Positions 50,858 through 58,622 of a DNA stretch of 64,000 bases are shown one piece after another (positions within the stretch are counted from its first letter, which is position 1; every line of letters begins with the position of its first letter). Both the position numbers and the translations under genes were made by a program. The stretch covers positions 283,760 to 347,759 of the forward strand of contig NZ_JBGRUO010000002.1 in the NCBI RefSeq assembly GCF_041537905.1, given 5' to 3'. The notes under the pieces were generated by a model, which ran no database searches, was not told where the DNA came from, and saw nothing but the letters and a program-made list of their open reading frames with translations. The DNA comes from Ruegeria_C sp041537905. GTDB lineage: Bacteria > Pseudomonadota > Alphaproteobacteria > Rhodobacterales > Rhodobacteraceae.

Positions 50858-51340
50858 TCACACGTGTTTGAGCCGGGCGCGCAGGTCGTCATAAAGCGCC
50901 TTGCGTTCGTCCTCGGACAGGAAGGCGCCGATTTCGACCTCGCGCCCGCCGCCTTTCAGCGTTACGTAATTTGGCACCGGTCCATCATCGGGGTGTAACT
51001 CGGGTTGGGCCCAGTGACGGTTGCAGTGCCATTCCTGCACCGACCCGCCGGGGTCGTGCCGGATCAGATGCGCATCCGCGTCCGACAAGGTCAGCACCTC
51101 CAGAATGCGGCGGCTGCGGTAGTTGATCTGCAAGGCCCACCAGATTCCGGCCACCGCCAGCAGGACAAAGGGCAGAATACCCCAGAGCAGGATCGACCCC
51201 AGCAACATGATCAGCGGTATCGTGGCCAGCGCAAAGATCCCCAGAACCGTCGCCGCAAAGCCCTTGGGCGGCAGCGAGTTATGCGGCCAGAGGCGCAGTT
51301 CGGCATGGGTGTCCGACGATGTGGTCCAGCGGTAGGGCAT
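50858..51340 (-). CDS. DUF2244 membrane protein
   Basis: A 160-residue protein of the DUF2244 family. It has the conserved ELRLWPHNSLPPKGF opening, two hydrophobic helices (about 29-72), then a soluble region with RRILEVL, WHCNRHWAQPEL and a C-terminal GAFLSEDERKALYDDLRARL. The family is common in Rhodobacterales and sometimes sits near cytochrome oxidase genes; function unknown. It ends 13 bases from the convergent YqeY gene. Confidence 0.85.
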   Translation of the reverse strand: MPYRWTTSSDTHAELRLWPHNSLPPKGFAATVLGIFALATIPLIMLLGSILLWGILPFVLLAVAGIWWALQINYRSRRILEVLTLSDADAHLIRHDPGGSVQEWHCNRHWAQPELHPDDGPVPNYVTLKGGGREVEIGAFLSEDERKALYDDLRARLKHV

Positions 51341-51466
51341 GGGTGTGACCTAGCATGGCTGCGGCGGTGGTCGAAGGGGAAATGCACTCGCACGACGTGA
51401 CCCCCGCTATGGCCCCAGGCCGAAACCAGCACCGTGTATGCCGGTCAGACGCAGCCTTGCAGTGGA
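51341..51466. other. short intergenic spacer before the RiPP precursor 3' end
   Basis: 126 bases between the DUF2244 start and the stop of the precursor gene on the minus strand. No second precursor, protease or terminator is seen here. Confidence 0.4.
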
Positions 51467-51805
51467 TCAAATGGGTTCAAAAGTGGAGACCGCAGTGGCT
51501 GTGGCGACGGTCACGACACTCACGGAAATGGAAACGCAGACAAGTGATGTACCACCTTGCGCATCAAGCAAGTCGGCGTCAGATACCTCGCCCTCTGGCG
51601 GCGCTGCCGGGATGTGCAGGTACTTCACCTTGTCGGCGTCGTGGACGACACGAATCTCCACGTCTTCCGGCAGGGTTCCGCCAAGCTCTGCCAAAGCTGC
51701 TTTCGGATTATCCTCCAGCGCTTGCGCAAAGGCATCGTCAGTCCAGACCCTTTCAAAGAATGCGGCTTTTTGAGCCTCGGCGGCGCTTTGCTTCGTTGGT
51801 GTCAT
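51467..51805 (-). CDS. NHLP-leader-type RiPP precursor peptide (orphan)
   Basis: A 112-residue ribosomal natural-product precursor candidate. Residues about 15-68 match the nitrile-hydratase-like leader: FFERVWTDDAFAQALEDNP, AALAELGGTLPEDVEIRVV, then a LHIPAAPPEGEVSDADLLDA stretch typical of NHLP leaders, ending at a Gly-Gly junction (DAQGG). The remaining 27 residues form the core, beginning TSLVCVSISVSVV and rich in Ser, Thr, Val and Ala with a single Cys. Leader and core together fit the NHLP/TOMM-proteusin class. AGGAG lies six bases before ATG 51805. No cyclodehydratase, LanM, radical SAM or ABC peptidase-transporter gene is in the window. Confidence 0.85.
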   Translation of the reverse strand: MTPTKQSAAEAQKAAFFERVWTDDAFAQALEDNPKAALAELGGTLPEDVEIRVVHDADKVKYLHIPAAPPEGEVSDADLLDAQGGTSLVCVSISVSVVTVATATAVSTFEPI

Positions 51806-51816
51806 CATCCGCTCCT

Positions 51817-51877
51817 GTTTCAGAGGGTCTCTCCGCCTGAGACAGCGCTCCCCTTTTCATGGCTTGTGACCTGAAAC
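51817..51877 (-). promoter_or_regulatory. nested inverted repeats in the 5' region of the RiPP precursor gene
   Basis: GTTTCAG (51817-51823) and CTGAAAC (51871-51877) enclose GTCTC (51827-51831) and GAGAC (51839-51843). The first arm abuts the ribosome site. It may be an RNA fold masking the ribosome site or a DNA operator. Confidence 0.35.
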
Positions 51878-51879
51878 CG

Positions 51880-51910
51880 GAGATAGTCCCCGAGTGTGAT
51901 GGCATGACAA
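51880..51910 (-). promoter_or_regulatory. possible promoter of the RiPP precursor gene
   Basis: Read on the minus strand: TTGTCA (51910-51905), 19 bases, TATCTC (51885-51880). It is about 75 bases before the start codon. The spacer is longer than ideal. Confidence 0.25.
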
Positions 51911-51990
51911 TGGCTGCGTTAACTTCGCTTAATCGTGTCCGGGAGACTGTTCGGGCGCTGATTACGGCGATGCTCGAACGGGATAGACGT

Positions 51991-52590
51991 TCAGGCCACA
52001 TGGCCCAGTCGCGACCAGGACAGCGCATCTTCCAGCCGGTCATCGCCCCAGAACACCTCGCCGCGCACCACAAAGCTGGGGGCACCAAACACGCCCGCTG
52101 CGGCGGCGGCCTCGGTTTCCGCTGCAAGTTCCGCGACGGTTTCGGGGTCCTGCGCGCGCGCCAATACCTGCATCGGGTCTTGGTCGGCGCGGTGCAGCGC
52201 CTCGCTCAGGTTGGCCTCGGACCCGGCCTCGATCCCGTCTTCGAACCACAAACGATAGCAGTTGCGCACAAAGGGGATGCCCCAGTCTTCGCTCATGCCC
52301 CGCAGCGCCACCTGATTGGCCAGAGGCAGGTCGGATATCGGGTAGGGCGCGGGCAGGGTGCAGCGCAGCTTGTATTTTGCCGCCCGCCGCTGGATGTCGC
52401 GCCACATATAGGCGGTTTTCTCGGGCTTGTTGGCGAAGGGGATATTGTTCTGCTCGGTCATCACGCGGCGTACGTTGAAGGGTCGCCAGCGAAGGGTCAC
52501 GTCCCGTTCGCGCGCCCAATCGGGCAGGCGCATCACCGTGAGGAACGTGTAGGTGCTGCCAATAGAAAACCAGAAATCGATCTCGGGCAT
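51991..52590 (-). CDS. 2-hydroxychromene-2-carboxylate isomerase-like (DsbA superfamily) protein
   Basis: A 199-residue thioredoxin-fold protein of the HCCA isomerase/GST-kappa group. The catalytic Ser replaces the CxxC: EIDFWFSIGSTYTFLTVMRL. Other family parts are WRPFNVRRVM, NIPFANKPEK, and GVFGAPSFVVRGEVFWGDDRL with the cis-Pro loop. Members isomerise aromatic catabolites with glutathione. ATG 52590 gives the family start. It is separated from the RiPP precursor by 185 bases and from the GNAT gene by 98, same strand; a shared role is not shown. Confidence 0.86.
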   Translation of the reverse strand: MPEIDFWFSIGSTYTFLTVMRLPDWARERDVTLRWRPFNVRRVMTEQNNIPFANKPEKTAYMWRDIQRRAAKYKLRCTLPAPYPISDLPLANQVALRGMSEDWGIPFVRNCYRLWFEDGIEAGSEANLSEALHRADQDPMQVLARAQDPETVAELAAETEAAAAAGVFGAPSFVVRGEVFWGDDRLEDALSWSRLGHVA

Positions 52591-52688
52591 TGCTTTGCTC
52601 CGGCGACTATGGGGTCTTTGTCCAAGGTAAAGCAAAATCCTCGAAAATTCGACGGTTCTTTGCAGATCGGAGATTTCTGGCCGGAGGG

Positions 52689-53162
52689 TTAGGCCGTTTC
52701 AAGCCGGTATTTGAGGAAGGTCGCGCCGTCATATTCTGTTTCGCCGACGGGTTTTGCACCGAAACGCGCAAGCGCGCCGCGATTCTTGCGTGATGGTGGC
52801 AGCAGAAAAGTCACGTAGGGAATGCGCGGATCAGCGGTAGCAAAGGCGATCGCCTTTTTGGAAATGCGCGCGCCCAACCCGAAATGATCAGGCTTGAGGA
52901 CGAGGCCGAAATCCCAATCCTCACCCTCTTTCTGAAACCCGCCCCAGCCGATATAGGCGCCATCTGAAAGGATCGCCCAATGTCCAAGCCCGTCTTGCTG
53001 CCAGCGGGCCTCTTTCTGGGCGACAAACGCGGCGGCGGTGGCGGCGTCCCATTCGAAGGTCAGCAGTGGCATATGCTCGGCCACGCGCGGGTCGGACATA
53101 TGAGAGATGATCTCGGCAAGCTCGATTGCCGGTAATCTGGTAAAGGTGATGTCAGAACTCAT
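52689..53162 (-). CDS. GNAT-family N-acetyltransferase
   Basis: A 157-residue GNAT-fold protein of the RimJ/RimL-like subgroup. An N-terminal FTRLPAIELAEIISHMSDP, the beta4 HWAILSDGAYIGWGGFQ strand, VLKPDHFGLGARISKKAI as the acetyl-CoA loop (a variant of RGxG) and SRKNRGALARFGAKPVGE near the end. The acceptor is unknown: ribosomal protein, antibiotic or small molecule. It is about 140 bases downstream of the ctaD terminator on the same strand. Confidence 0.85.
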   Translation of the reverse strand: MSSDITFTRLPAIELAEIISHMSDPRVAEHMPLLTFEWDAATAAAFVAQKEARWQQDGLGHWAILSDGAYIGWGGFQKEGEDWDFGLVLKPDHFGLGARISKKAIAFATADPRIPYVTFLLPPSRKNRGALARFGAKPVGETEYDGATFLKYRLETA

Positions 53163-53256
53163 CAGGCATCCAGAATATGGGGCAGGGTGGCGGGCGTGTG
53201 CACCGGGGGTATGCGCTTAGCTTAAGCAAGGACGGCAAATCTGCAATCGGCAAAGA

Positions 53257-53284
53257 AAAAGCCCCGCGCGATGGCGGGGCTTTT
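53257..53284 (-). terminator. terminator after ctaD
   Basis: AAAAGCCCCGC (53257-53267) pairs with GCGGGGCTTTT (53274-53284). Read on the minus strand, the T run is on the far side of the stem. It is 19 bases after the ctaD stop. Confidence 0.85.
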
Positions 53285-53302
53285 GTCAGCTATTGGCGGG
53301 GA

Positions 53303-54976
53303 TCAGTGGGCGTGGCCCTTGTCCCACTCTTCCTGCTTGGGCAGGATTTCGAACGTATGCTCTGGCGGCGGCGACGGCAGGGTCCATTCCAGCGTATCCG
53401 CATATTCGTTCCAGTAGTTGTTCTCGGTCACCTTGGCGCCACGGAAGAGCGCATAGAAGACGATGCCGAAGAACAGCAGGAACGAGGCGAAGGAAATGAA
53501 CGCGCCCCAGCTTGAGATGTAGTTCCAGTAGGCGAAAGCCTCGGGGTAGTCGATATACCGGCGCGGCATGCCCTGACGGCCCAGGAAGTGCTGCGGGAAG
53601 AAGGTCAGGTTCGCGCCGATGAAAAAGAGCCAGAAGTGGATCTTGCCCCAGAACTCGGAATACATCCGTCCAGTGATCTTGCCAAAGTAGAAGTAAACCC
53701 CGGCAAAGATCGCGAACACCGCACCCAGCGACATCACGTAGTGGAAGTGCGCAACCACGTAATAGGTGTCGTGATAGGCCCGGTCCACGCCCGCCTGAGA
53801 CAGCACAACGCCGGTCACGCCGCCCACGGTGAAGAGGAACAGGAAGCCGAAGGCAAACAGCATCGGCGTCTTGAACTCGATCGAACCGCCCCACATGGTG
53901 GCGATCCAGCTGAACACCTTCACGCCCGTGGGCACCGCGATGACCATCGTGGCCAGCATGAAATAGGCCTGCTGGTTCACGGTCATGCCGACCGTGTACA
54001 TGTGGTGTGCCCAGACGACAAAGCCCAGAACACCGATCGCGATGATCGCCCAGACCATCGGCAGGTAACCGAAGATCGGCTTGCGCGCGAAGGTGGCGAT
54101 CACGTGGCTGATGATGCCAAAGCCGGGCAGGATCACGATATACACTTCCGGGTGGCCGAAGAACCACAGGATGTGCTGATAGAGGATCGGGTCCCCGCCA
54201 CCGGCCGGGTCAAAGAAGGTAAACCCGAAGTTCCTGTCCATCAGCAGCATGGTGATCGCACCCGCCAGAACCGGCAGCGACAGCAGGATCAGCCAGCTTG
54301 TCACGAAGATCGACCAGCTAAACAGCGGCACCTTGAAGAGCGTCATGCCCGGCGCGCGCATGTTCAGGAAGGTGGTGATCATGTTGATCGCGCCCAGGAT
54401 CGACGAGGCGCCCGAGACGTGCACCGCAAAGATCGCAAGATCCATCGACATGCCGCCTTCGGTGGTCGAGAGCGGTGGATACAGAACCCAGCCCACGCCC
54501 GATCCGAGCTGGTCATTGCCGCCCGGTGACAGCATCGAGGCAACACCCAGCGAGGTCCCGGCCACATAAAGCCAGAAGCTGAGGTTGTTCATCCGCGGGA
54601 AGGCCATATCCGGCGCGCCGATCTGCAACGGCATGAAATAGTTGCCGAAGCCGCCGAACAGGGCGGGGATCACCACGAAGAACATCATCAGGACGCCGTG
54701 ATAGGTGATCATCACGTTCCACAGATGGCCGTTCGGGGTACAGACCTCGGCGCCGCTGCCGAACAGGCGGAACCCTTCGAGGCACATGTGCTGCACCCCC
54801 GGCTCCATCAGTTCGAGCCGCATGAATACGGTCAGTGCGACCGAGATGAAACCAGCAAGTGCCGAGAATACCAGGTAGAGAATCCCGATATCCTTATGGT
54901 TCGTTGACATGAACCAGCGGGTGAAAAACCCGCGTTGATCTTCATGCTCGTGACCATGAATGGCTGCATCTGCCAT
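53303..54976 (-). CDS. ctaD: cytochrome c oxidase subunit I, aa3-type
   Basis: CtaD is the heme-copper catalytic subunit of the aa3 oxidase. The 557 residues have 12 membrane helices. Heme a ligand in ITYHGVLMMF, CuB/heme region GHPEVYIVILPGFGI (His-Tyr crosslink) and VWAHHMYTVGM, K-channel Lys in SIEFKTPMLFAFG, and HFHYVMSLG for heme ligands. Other subunit genes (ctaC, ctaE) are not in the window. A perfect FNR-type palindrome lies about 106 bases before the ATG, and a strong terminator follows. Confidence 0.97.
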   Translation of the reverse strand: MADAAIHGHEHEDQRGFFTRWFMSTNHKDIGILYLVFSALAGFISVALTVFMRLELMEPGVQHMCLEGFRLFGSGAEVCTPNGHLWNVMITYHGVLMMFFVVIPALFGGFGNYFMPLQIGAPDMAFPRMNNLSFWLYVAGTSLGVASMLSPGGNDQLGSGVGWVLYPPLSTTEGGMSMDLAIFAVHVSGASSILGAINMITTFLNMRAPGMTLFKVPLFSWSIFVTSWLILLSLPVLAGAITMLLMDRNFGFTFFDPAGGGDPILYQHILWFFGHPEVYIVILPGFGIISHVIATFARKPIFGYLPMVWAIIAIGVLGFVVWAHHMYTVGMTVNQQAYFMLATMVIAVPTGVKVFSWIATMWGGSIEFKTPMLFAFGFLFLFTVGGVTGVVLSQAGVDRAYHDTYYVVAHFHYVMSLGAVFAIFAGVYFYFGKITGRMYSEFWGKIHFWLFFIGANLTFFPQHFLGRQGMPRRYIDYPEAFAYWNYISSWGAFISFASFLLFFGIVFYALFRGAKVTENNYWNEYADTLEWTLPSPPPEHTFEILPKQEEWDKGHAH

Positions 54977-55081
54977 TATAGGTGCCTCCTGTTGCGACTT
55001 TGACGCTCAGCCGGTTGGCTCCGGACCGCGCGGATTCCAGCCGGTTTTAGTGGGTGGCGGCGTCCCCTTCAATGGCAGAGT

Positions 55082-55095
55082 TTGATCTCGATCAA
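55082..55095. promoter_or_regulatory. FnrL-type binding box upstream of ctaD
   Basis: TTGAT-CTCG-ATCAA is a perfect match to the FNR/FnrL consensus TTGAT-N4-ATCAA. It lies about 106 bases before the ctaD ATG and between ctaD and the cytochrome P460 gene. FnrL represses or activates oxidase genes by oxygen in Rhodobacter relatives. Confidence 0.85.
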
Positions 55096-55157
55096 GTAAA
55101 ATAGCCGCACCCCCTTGAATTTCGGGGGTGTCTCGGACCGTGGGGCCTGGTGAGGCG

Positions 55158-55787
55158 CTATTTTGCGGCGATGTAGTCTTCGGGCACGAAGAAGGTGTAA
55201 TCGCGGTCCGCCACCGCCTCGTGACAGACATGGCAATAGGCGACCGCAGCACGGCGGCTGCCCATCGTGTCACCAAAGAGCGAGCCGTCCGGCATCACCA
55301 TGATATAGCGCCAGTCGGCGGTATCGGGGTTTTTGCCTGCGGCCAGCTTCTCCATCACAAACAGCGCGCCGGGAAACACCCGGCCATCGTCGGTCACGGT
55401 CACGCTGTCTTTTGCCAGCACGGTCCCGACGGGCAGTTTTTCACCCGGTTTCAGCGTTGCGTAATTCGTGGCCACCTTGTTGGCATAGCTGTTGACATAG
55501 CGCTGCCCATGGGTGGCCGAGACGTAGGGTGCGTCATTGAACCTGGGCCAGTCCTGAAACCACGCGATCAGATCGAGCCGGGATGCGGCATAGCCTCTCG
55601 CCATGCGGCGAGACATATCATCATAGATCTCCTGCGCCTCTTCCTTGGTCAGTTCGGCGGGGTTTTCTATGGCGATATGGGCGCTCTCGGCACTCGTTTG
55701 CGCGTGAACGACCGCTGCTCCGCATCCCGCGGCCAGAAAAACCGCAAAGATCCATCGGCACATTCTGTTGCTGCATCTTACCATCAT
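55158..55787 (-). CDS. cytochrome P460-family c-type heme protein
   Basis: A 209-residue periplasmic protein. A signal peptide (about 1-29, MCRWIFAVFLAAGCGAAVVHA) is followed by a P460-type fold with RFNDAPYVSATHGQRYVNSY, FPGALFVMEK, and near the C-terminus AYCHVCHEAVADRDYTF, where CHVCH is a CXXCH heme c motif. P460 proteins oxidise hydroxylamine or bind nitric oxide and can carry a Lys crosslink to heme. It is on the ctaD strand, with the FnrL box between them. ATG 55787 or 55784 follow GGTGGGG. Confidence 0.85.
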   Translation of the reverse strand: MMVRCSNRMCRWIFAVFLAAGCGAAVVHAQTSAESAHIAIENPAELTKEEAQEIYDDMSRRMARGYAASRLDLIAWFQDWPRFNDAPYVSATHGQRYVNSYANKVATNYATLKPGEKLPVGTVLAKDSVTVTDDGRVFPGALFVMEKLAAGKNPDTADWRYIMVMPDGSLFGDTMGSRRAAVAYCHVCHEAVADRDYTFFVPEDYIAAK

Positions 55788-55810
55788 CGGACCCCACCTC
55801 TCCGAAGGCC

Positions 55811-55834
55811 TGCCCGGATTTTGTCGGGCATTTT
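55811..55834 (+). terminator. orphan terminator-like hairpin between P460 and HIT genes
   Basis: TGCCCG (55811-55816) pairs with CGGGCA (55825-55830), followed by TTTTC. It is not preceded by a plus-strand gene. The rest of the 370-base gap (55788-56157) holds an AGCAGGT...ACCTGCT repeat (about 55845-55893) and no convincing ORF. Confidence 0.35.
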
Positions 55835-56157
55835 CAGAAGAATAGCAGCAGGTCTTTCGCTCGCCACAACCTGCAGGGGCATCTCACCTGCTTGTGCGCA
55901 AGAGTGATCCTGCACGCATTCGACCTGCGGGAAGACTAGGCGGGGTCAATGCATCGGGTAAAGTTAAATCCGGTGCTGGGAGCGATGCCGCCGGGCGCAA
56001 CCCGTCAGACTAAGGTCCGTCAGAGCGGCAACCGCGCAGCCAGCTTTCTGCGTCACCTCTTGAAAAGACCGGTTTGGAAAGGGCAAGGCCCATGATGGGT
56101 TGACCTTGCGCATCCGGCTGGCAACAACAGGGCATCTGCAGTTCATTCAGGTGCGCC

Positions 56158-56574
56158 ATGGCTTACGATCCCGACAACATCTTCGCCAAAATCCTGCGAG
56201 GGGAAATCCCGGCCAAGCGCGTCTATGAAGACGATCAGACGCTGGCCTTCATGGATATCATGCCGCGCGCCGAGGGGCATCTGCTGGTGATCCCGAAAAC
56301 GCCTTGCCGCAACCTGCTGGACGCCACGCCCGAACAGCTTTCGGCGGTGATCGCAACCACGCAGAAACTGGCCCAAGCCGTGCGCAGGGCCTTTGACGCC
56401 GAGGGGGTCACAATCCAGCAATTCAACGAAGCCGCAGGCGGGCAGGAGGTGTTTCACCTGCATTTCCACGTGCTGCCCCGCCATGAGGGCGTGTCGCTGC
56501 GCCCGCCGGGGAAAATGGGCGATTTCGACCTGATCGCGGAACATGCCGAGAAAATCCGCGCCGCGCTTGGGTGA
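56158..56574 (+). CDS. HIT-family (HINT-like) nucleotide-binding protein
   Basis: A 138-residue histidine-triad hydrolase. The HxHxH triad is in EVFHLHFHVLPRHEG, and the N-terminal YDPDNIFAKILRGEIPAKRVYED with FMDIMPRAEGHLLVIPK is the usual HINT layout. Members hydrolyse AMP-lysine or other AMP conjugates. It stands alone on the plus strand after the P460 gene. Confidence 0.93.
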   Translation: MAYDPDNIFAKILRGEIPAKRVYEDDQTLAFMDIMPRAEGHLLVIPKTPCRNLLDATPEQLSAVIATTQKLAQAVRRAFDAEGVTIQQFNEAAGGQEVFHLHFHVLPRHEGVSLRPPGKMGDFDLIAEHAEKIRAALG

Positions 56575-56691
56575 GTGAACCGCCGGGCGCTACGGCTAAA
56601 TTTGTCTCAACCTGAAACTGTGATACCCTTGCCCTCGCCGCCGTTTATTTCAACTGGCGGGTAACGAGATTTTTTTTGGGGGTTTATTTTG

Positions 56692-57168
56692 ATGTTTGGT
56701 TCAAGGCTGCTTTTTGTTCTTTTTCCTTTCGCAATTTCTCATGGGGCCTGGGCGGAGTCTTTTGATGCATATGGGACGGGCATTGCCACTTCGAGCTCGG
56801 TCACGACGCAAGTGTCGGAAGCGCTGATCGTCGTTGACGTCCACAACGAGTACGAAAAGTTCGACGCGGTTGATCCGCAGAACCCATTGGCGGCGGTCCA
56901 GGGGCCCTGCTTTGGATCGATCATGATCAAATCGGGGCAGGTCTCGGGAGGGGGCGTTTGCAATTATACCGATCAGGATGGTGACATGGCGATCCTCAGT
57001 TGGGTGCCGCAGGGAATCGGGCGTGATGGGCTGACGATCGGTATCTGGTCGGTCGAGGGGGGCACCGGCAAATGGGACGGTGCCTCGGGCGGCGGCGCGT
57101 TTCGAGCTGGTACGCGCGATGATGGCAGCTACCGCAACGATGTAACTGGCGCGATCACGCTGCCCTGA
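56692..57168 (+). CDS. secreted protein of unknown function
   Basis: A 158-residue exported protein with a signal peptide (MFGSRLLFVLFPFAISHGAWA). The mature part is beta-rich with many Gly, Val and Asp, two cysteines (PCFG and GVCNY) that may pair, and a terminal GKWDGASGGGAF...NDVTGAITLP pattern reminiscent of small beta-barrel proteins. No family was recognised. ATG 56692 follows a GGGGG tract by about ten bases. A T8 tract precedes it. Confidence 0.65.
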   Translation: MFGSRLLFVLFPFAISHGAWAESFDAYGTGIATSSSVTTQVSEALIVVDVHNEYEKFDAVDPQNPLAAVQGPCFGSIMIKSGQVSGGGVCNYTDQDGDMAILSWVPQGIGRDGLTIGIWSVEGGTGKWDGASGGGAFRAGTRDDGSYRNDVTGAITLP

Positions 57169-57304
57169 CCCGGCCGCCGCGGAATCTTTCCGGCCATTGG
57201 TGGCGCACCGGTCTGGCTAGCTTACTGGCGGGGCTTGTGCGATACCTCACCAATCGCTCACAAAGCGCCCGGCCTCTTCGGCGTGAAACAGTGAAGAGTG
57301 TCGG

Positions 57305-58588
57305 ATGACGGTAACCCTTGATAGCAAGACCAATCGTTGGAACTTTGGTTCACTGACAGTGCAGGGTGTTTGCAATCAGGTCGGTTTCGAGCTTTGCAGC
57401 GAAAGGCTGGTACTGCCGTTTATCTATACTGCCGTCGGTGGGCCTGCCTATTTCGCCGGCACGATCCTGTCGACGGTGAATATTACCAGGTTTTTGTCCC
57501 AGGTCCCTGGCGCAGCCTTCCTGACCCGCGTGCGATATAGCAAACGCGTGATGGCGTGGTCGACGCTGGTCTGCGTCGCTGCGCTGGCTGCGGTCGCGAC
57601 GATGCGCGACGATTTCGCCGCGCAGACGGTTGTGGTGATTTTTCTGCTGGCCGCGGCGCTGATTGGTGCCGGAAAGGGTCTGGGTGTGCTCGCATTCCAG
57701 GATGTTCTCGGTCGCTCGCTGTTGCCGTCCTCGCGCGCCGGGCTGCTGTTTCTGACCGGGGCTCTGACCGGATTGGGGGTGATTGCGTCGACCTACCTGT
57801 CGGTCAACTATCTGGACTTCGACGGGGACGACAGCTTTAACAGCGAGCTGATTGTCGTGGGTGCGGTCCTACTGGCGCTGTCGGCAGCTTCGGCGCTTGT
57901 GATACGCGAGCCTGAAAAGATCACTTCCGGGGGCGCTGAACAAACCAGCGCCGTCACTACCAGCAAGTTTTTGGACGAGGTGCGCAGCGGGCTTGCGATT
58001 GCCGGACACCTGACCTGGTTCCGGAAGTACCTCGTGGCCCGGATGCTGCTGACGCCGATCGAGGTCGCGACACCGTTTTTTGCCATTCATGCCGTTGCTT
58101 TGCATCCCGACACGGCGCCCAGCCTGCCCACCTTTGTTGTGGCCGGAGCGCTGGGTATGATGATCGGAGGTGCGGTTTTCCCGGCCTTCAGTCGGAAATC
58201 CGAACGTCTGACCATGAACGTCTCTGCGCTGATCGCCTGCCTGGCAGCGCTTCTGTCGCTCAGCCTGCAGTTTTTTCCCGATCTCAGAAATCTTGCCACC
58301 CACAGCGCCGCTTTCCTGTTGCTTGCGATCGCAAATCAGGGTGTGAGCGTCAGCAAGACCGTTTACGTGGTGAACGCTGCATCTGACGAGACCCGGCCCT
58401 ACTGCGTTGCGGCGTCCAATCTTGTCAGCGGTGTTCTGGGATTTCTGCTGGCGCTGATTCTGGGCATGATCTCGCATGTGCAGGGCGCGGAAGCGGCTCT
58501 GATGGCGATGATCCCGTTCAATCTCGCCGCTGCATTCTACGTCATGCGTTTGCCGAGCAGCCGAAACTTGGGCGCGCCGCAGACCTGA
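57305..58588 (+). CDS. major facilitator superfamily transporter
   Basis: A 427-residue membrane protein with about twelve hydrophobic helices in two halves, separated by a charged loop with EPEKITSGGAEQTSAVTTSKF. It carries a weak MFS loop 2-3 motif (RVRYSKRVMAW), and helix pairs such as LLFLTGALTGLGVIASTYLS. It is one of many MFS subfamilies, and the substrate is unknown. It is convergent with lipB, 34 bases apart. Confidence 0.8.
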   Translation: MTVTLDSKTNRWNFGSLTVQGVCNQVGFELCSERLVLPFIYTAVGGPAYFAGTILSTVNITRFLSQVPGAAFLTRVRYSKRVMAWSTLVCVAALAAVATMRDDFAAQTVVVIFLLAAALIGAGKGLGVLAFQDVLGRSLLPSSRAGLLFLTGALTGLGVIASTYLSVNYLDFDGDDSFNSELIVVGAVLLALSAASALVIREPEKITSGGAEQTSAVTTSKFLDEVRSGLAIAGHLTWFRKYLVARMLLTPIEVATPFFAIHAVALHPDTAPSLPTFVVAGALGMMIGGAVFPAFSRKSERLTMNVSALIACLAALLSLSLQFFPDLRNLATHSAAFLLLAIANQGVSVSKTVYVVNAASDETRPYCVAASNLVSGVLGFLLALILGMISHVQGAEAALMAMIPFNLAAAFYVMRLPSSRNLGAPQT

Positions 58589-58622
58589 GTCTACGCTGCG
58601 GTTTGGCTTGGCCCGTGCCAGA

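Noticed and set aside
51438..51773. Plus-strand frame opposite the RiPP precursor
   Set aside because: The minus-strand frame matches the NHLP leader pattern and has AGGAG at a good distance, while the plus frame has neither.
50858..53162. A complete RiPP operon around the NHLP precursor
   Set aside because: Neighbouring genes (DUF2244, HCCA isomerase-like, GNAT) are not known RiPP maturases, and spacers of 126 to 185 bases argue against a tight operon.
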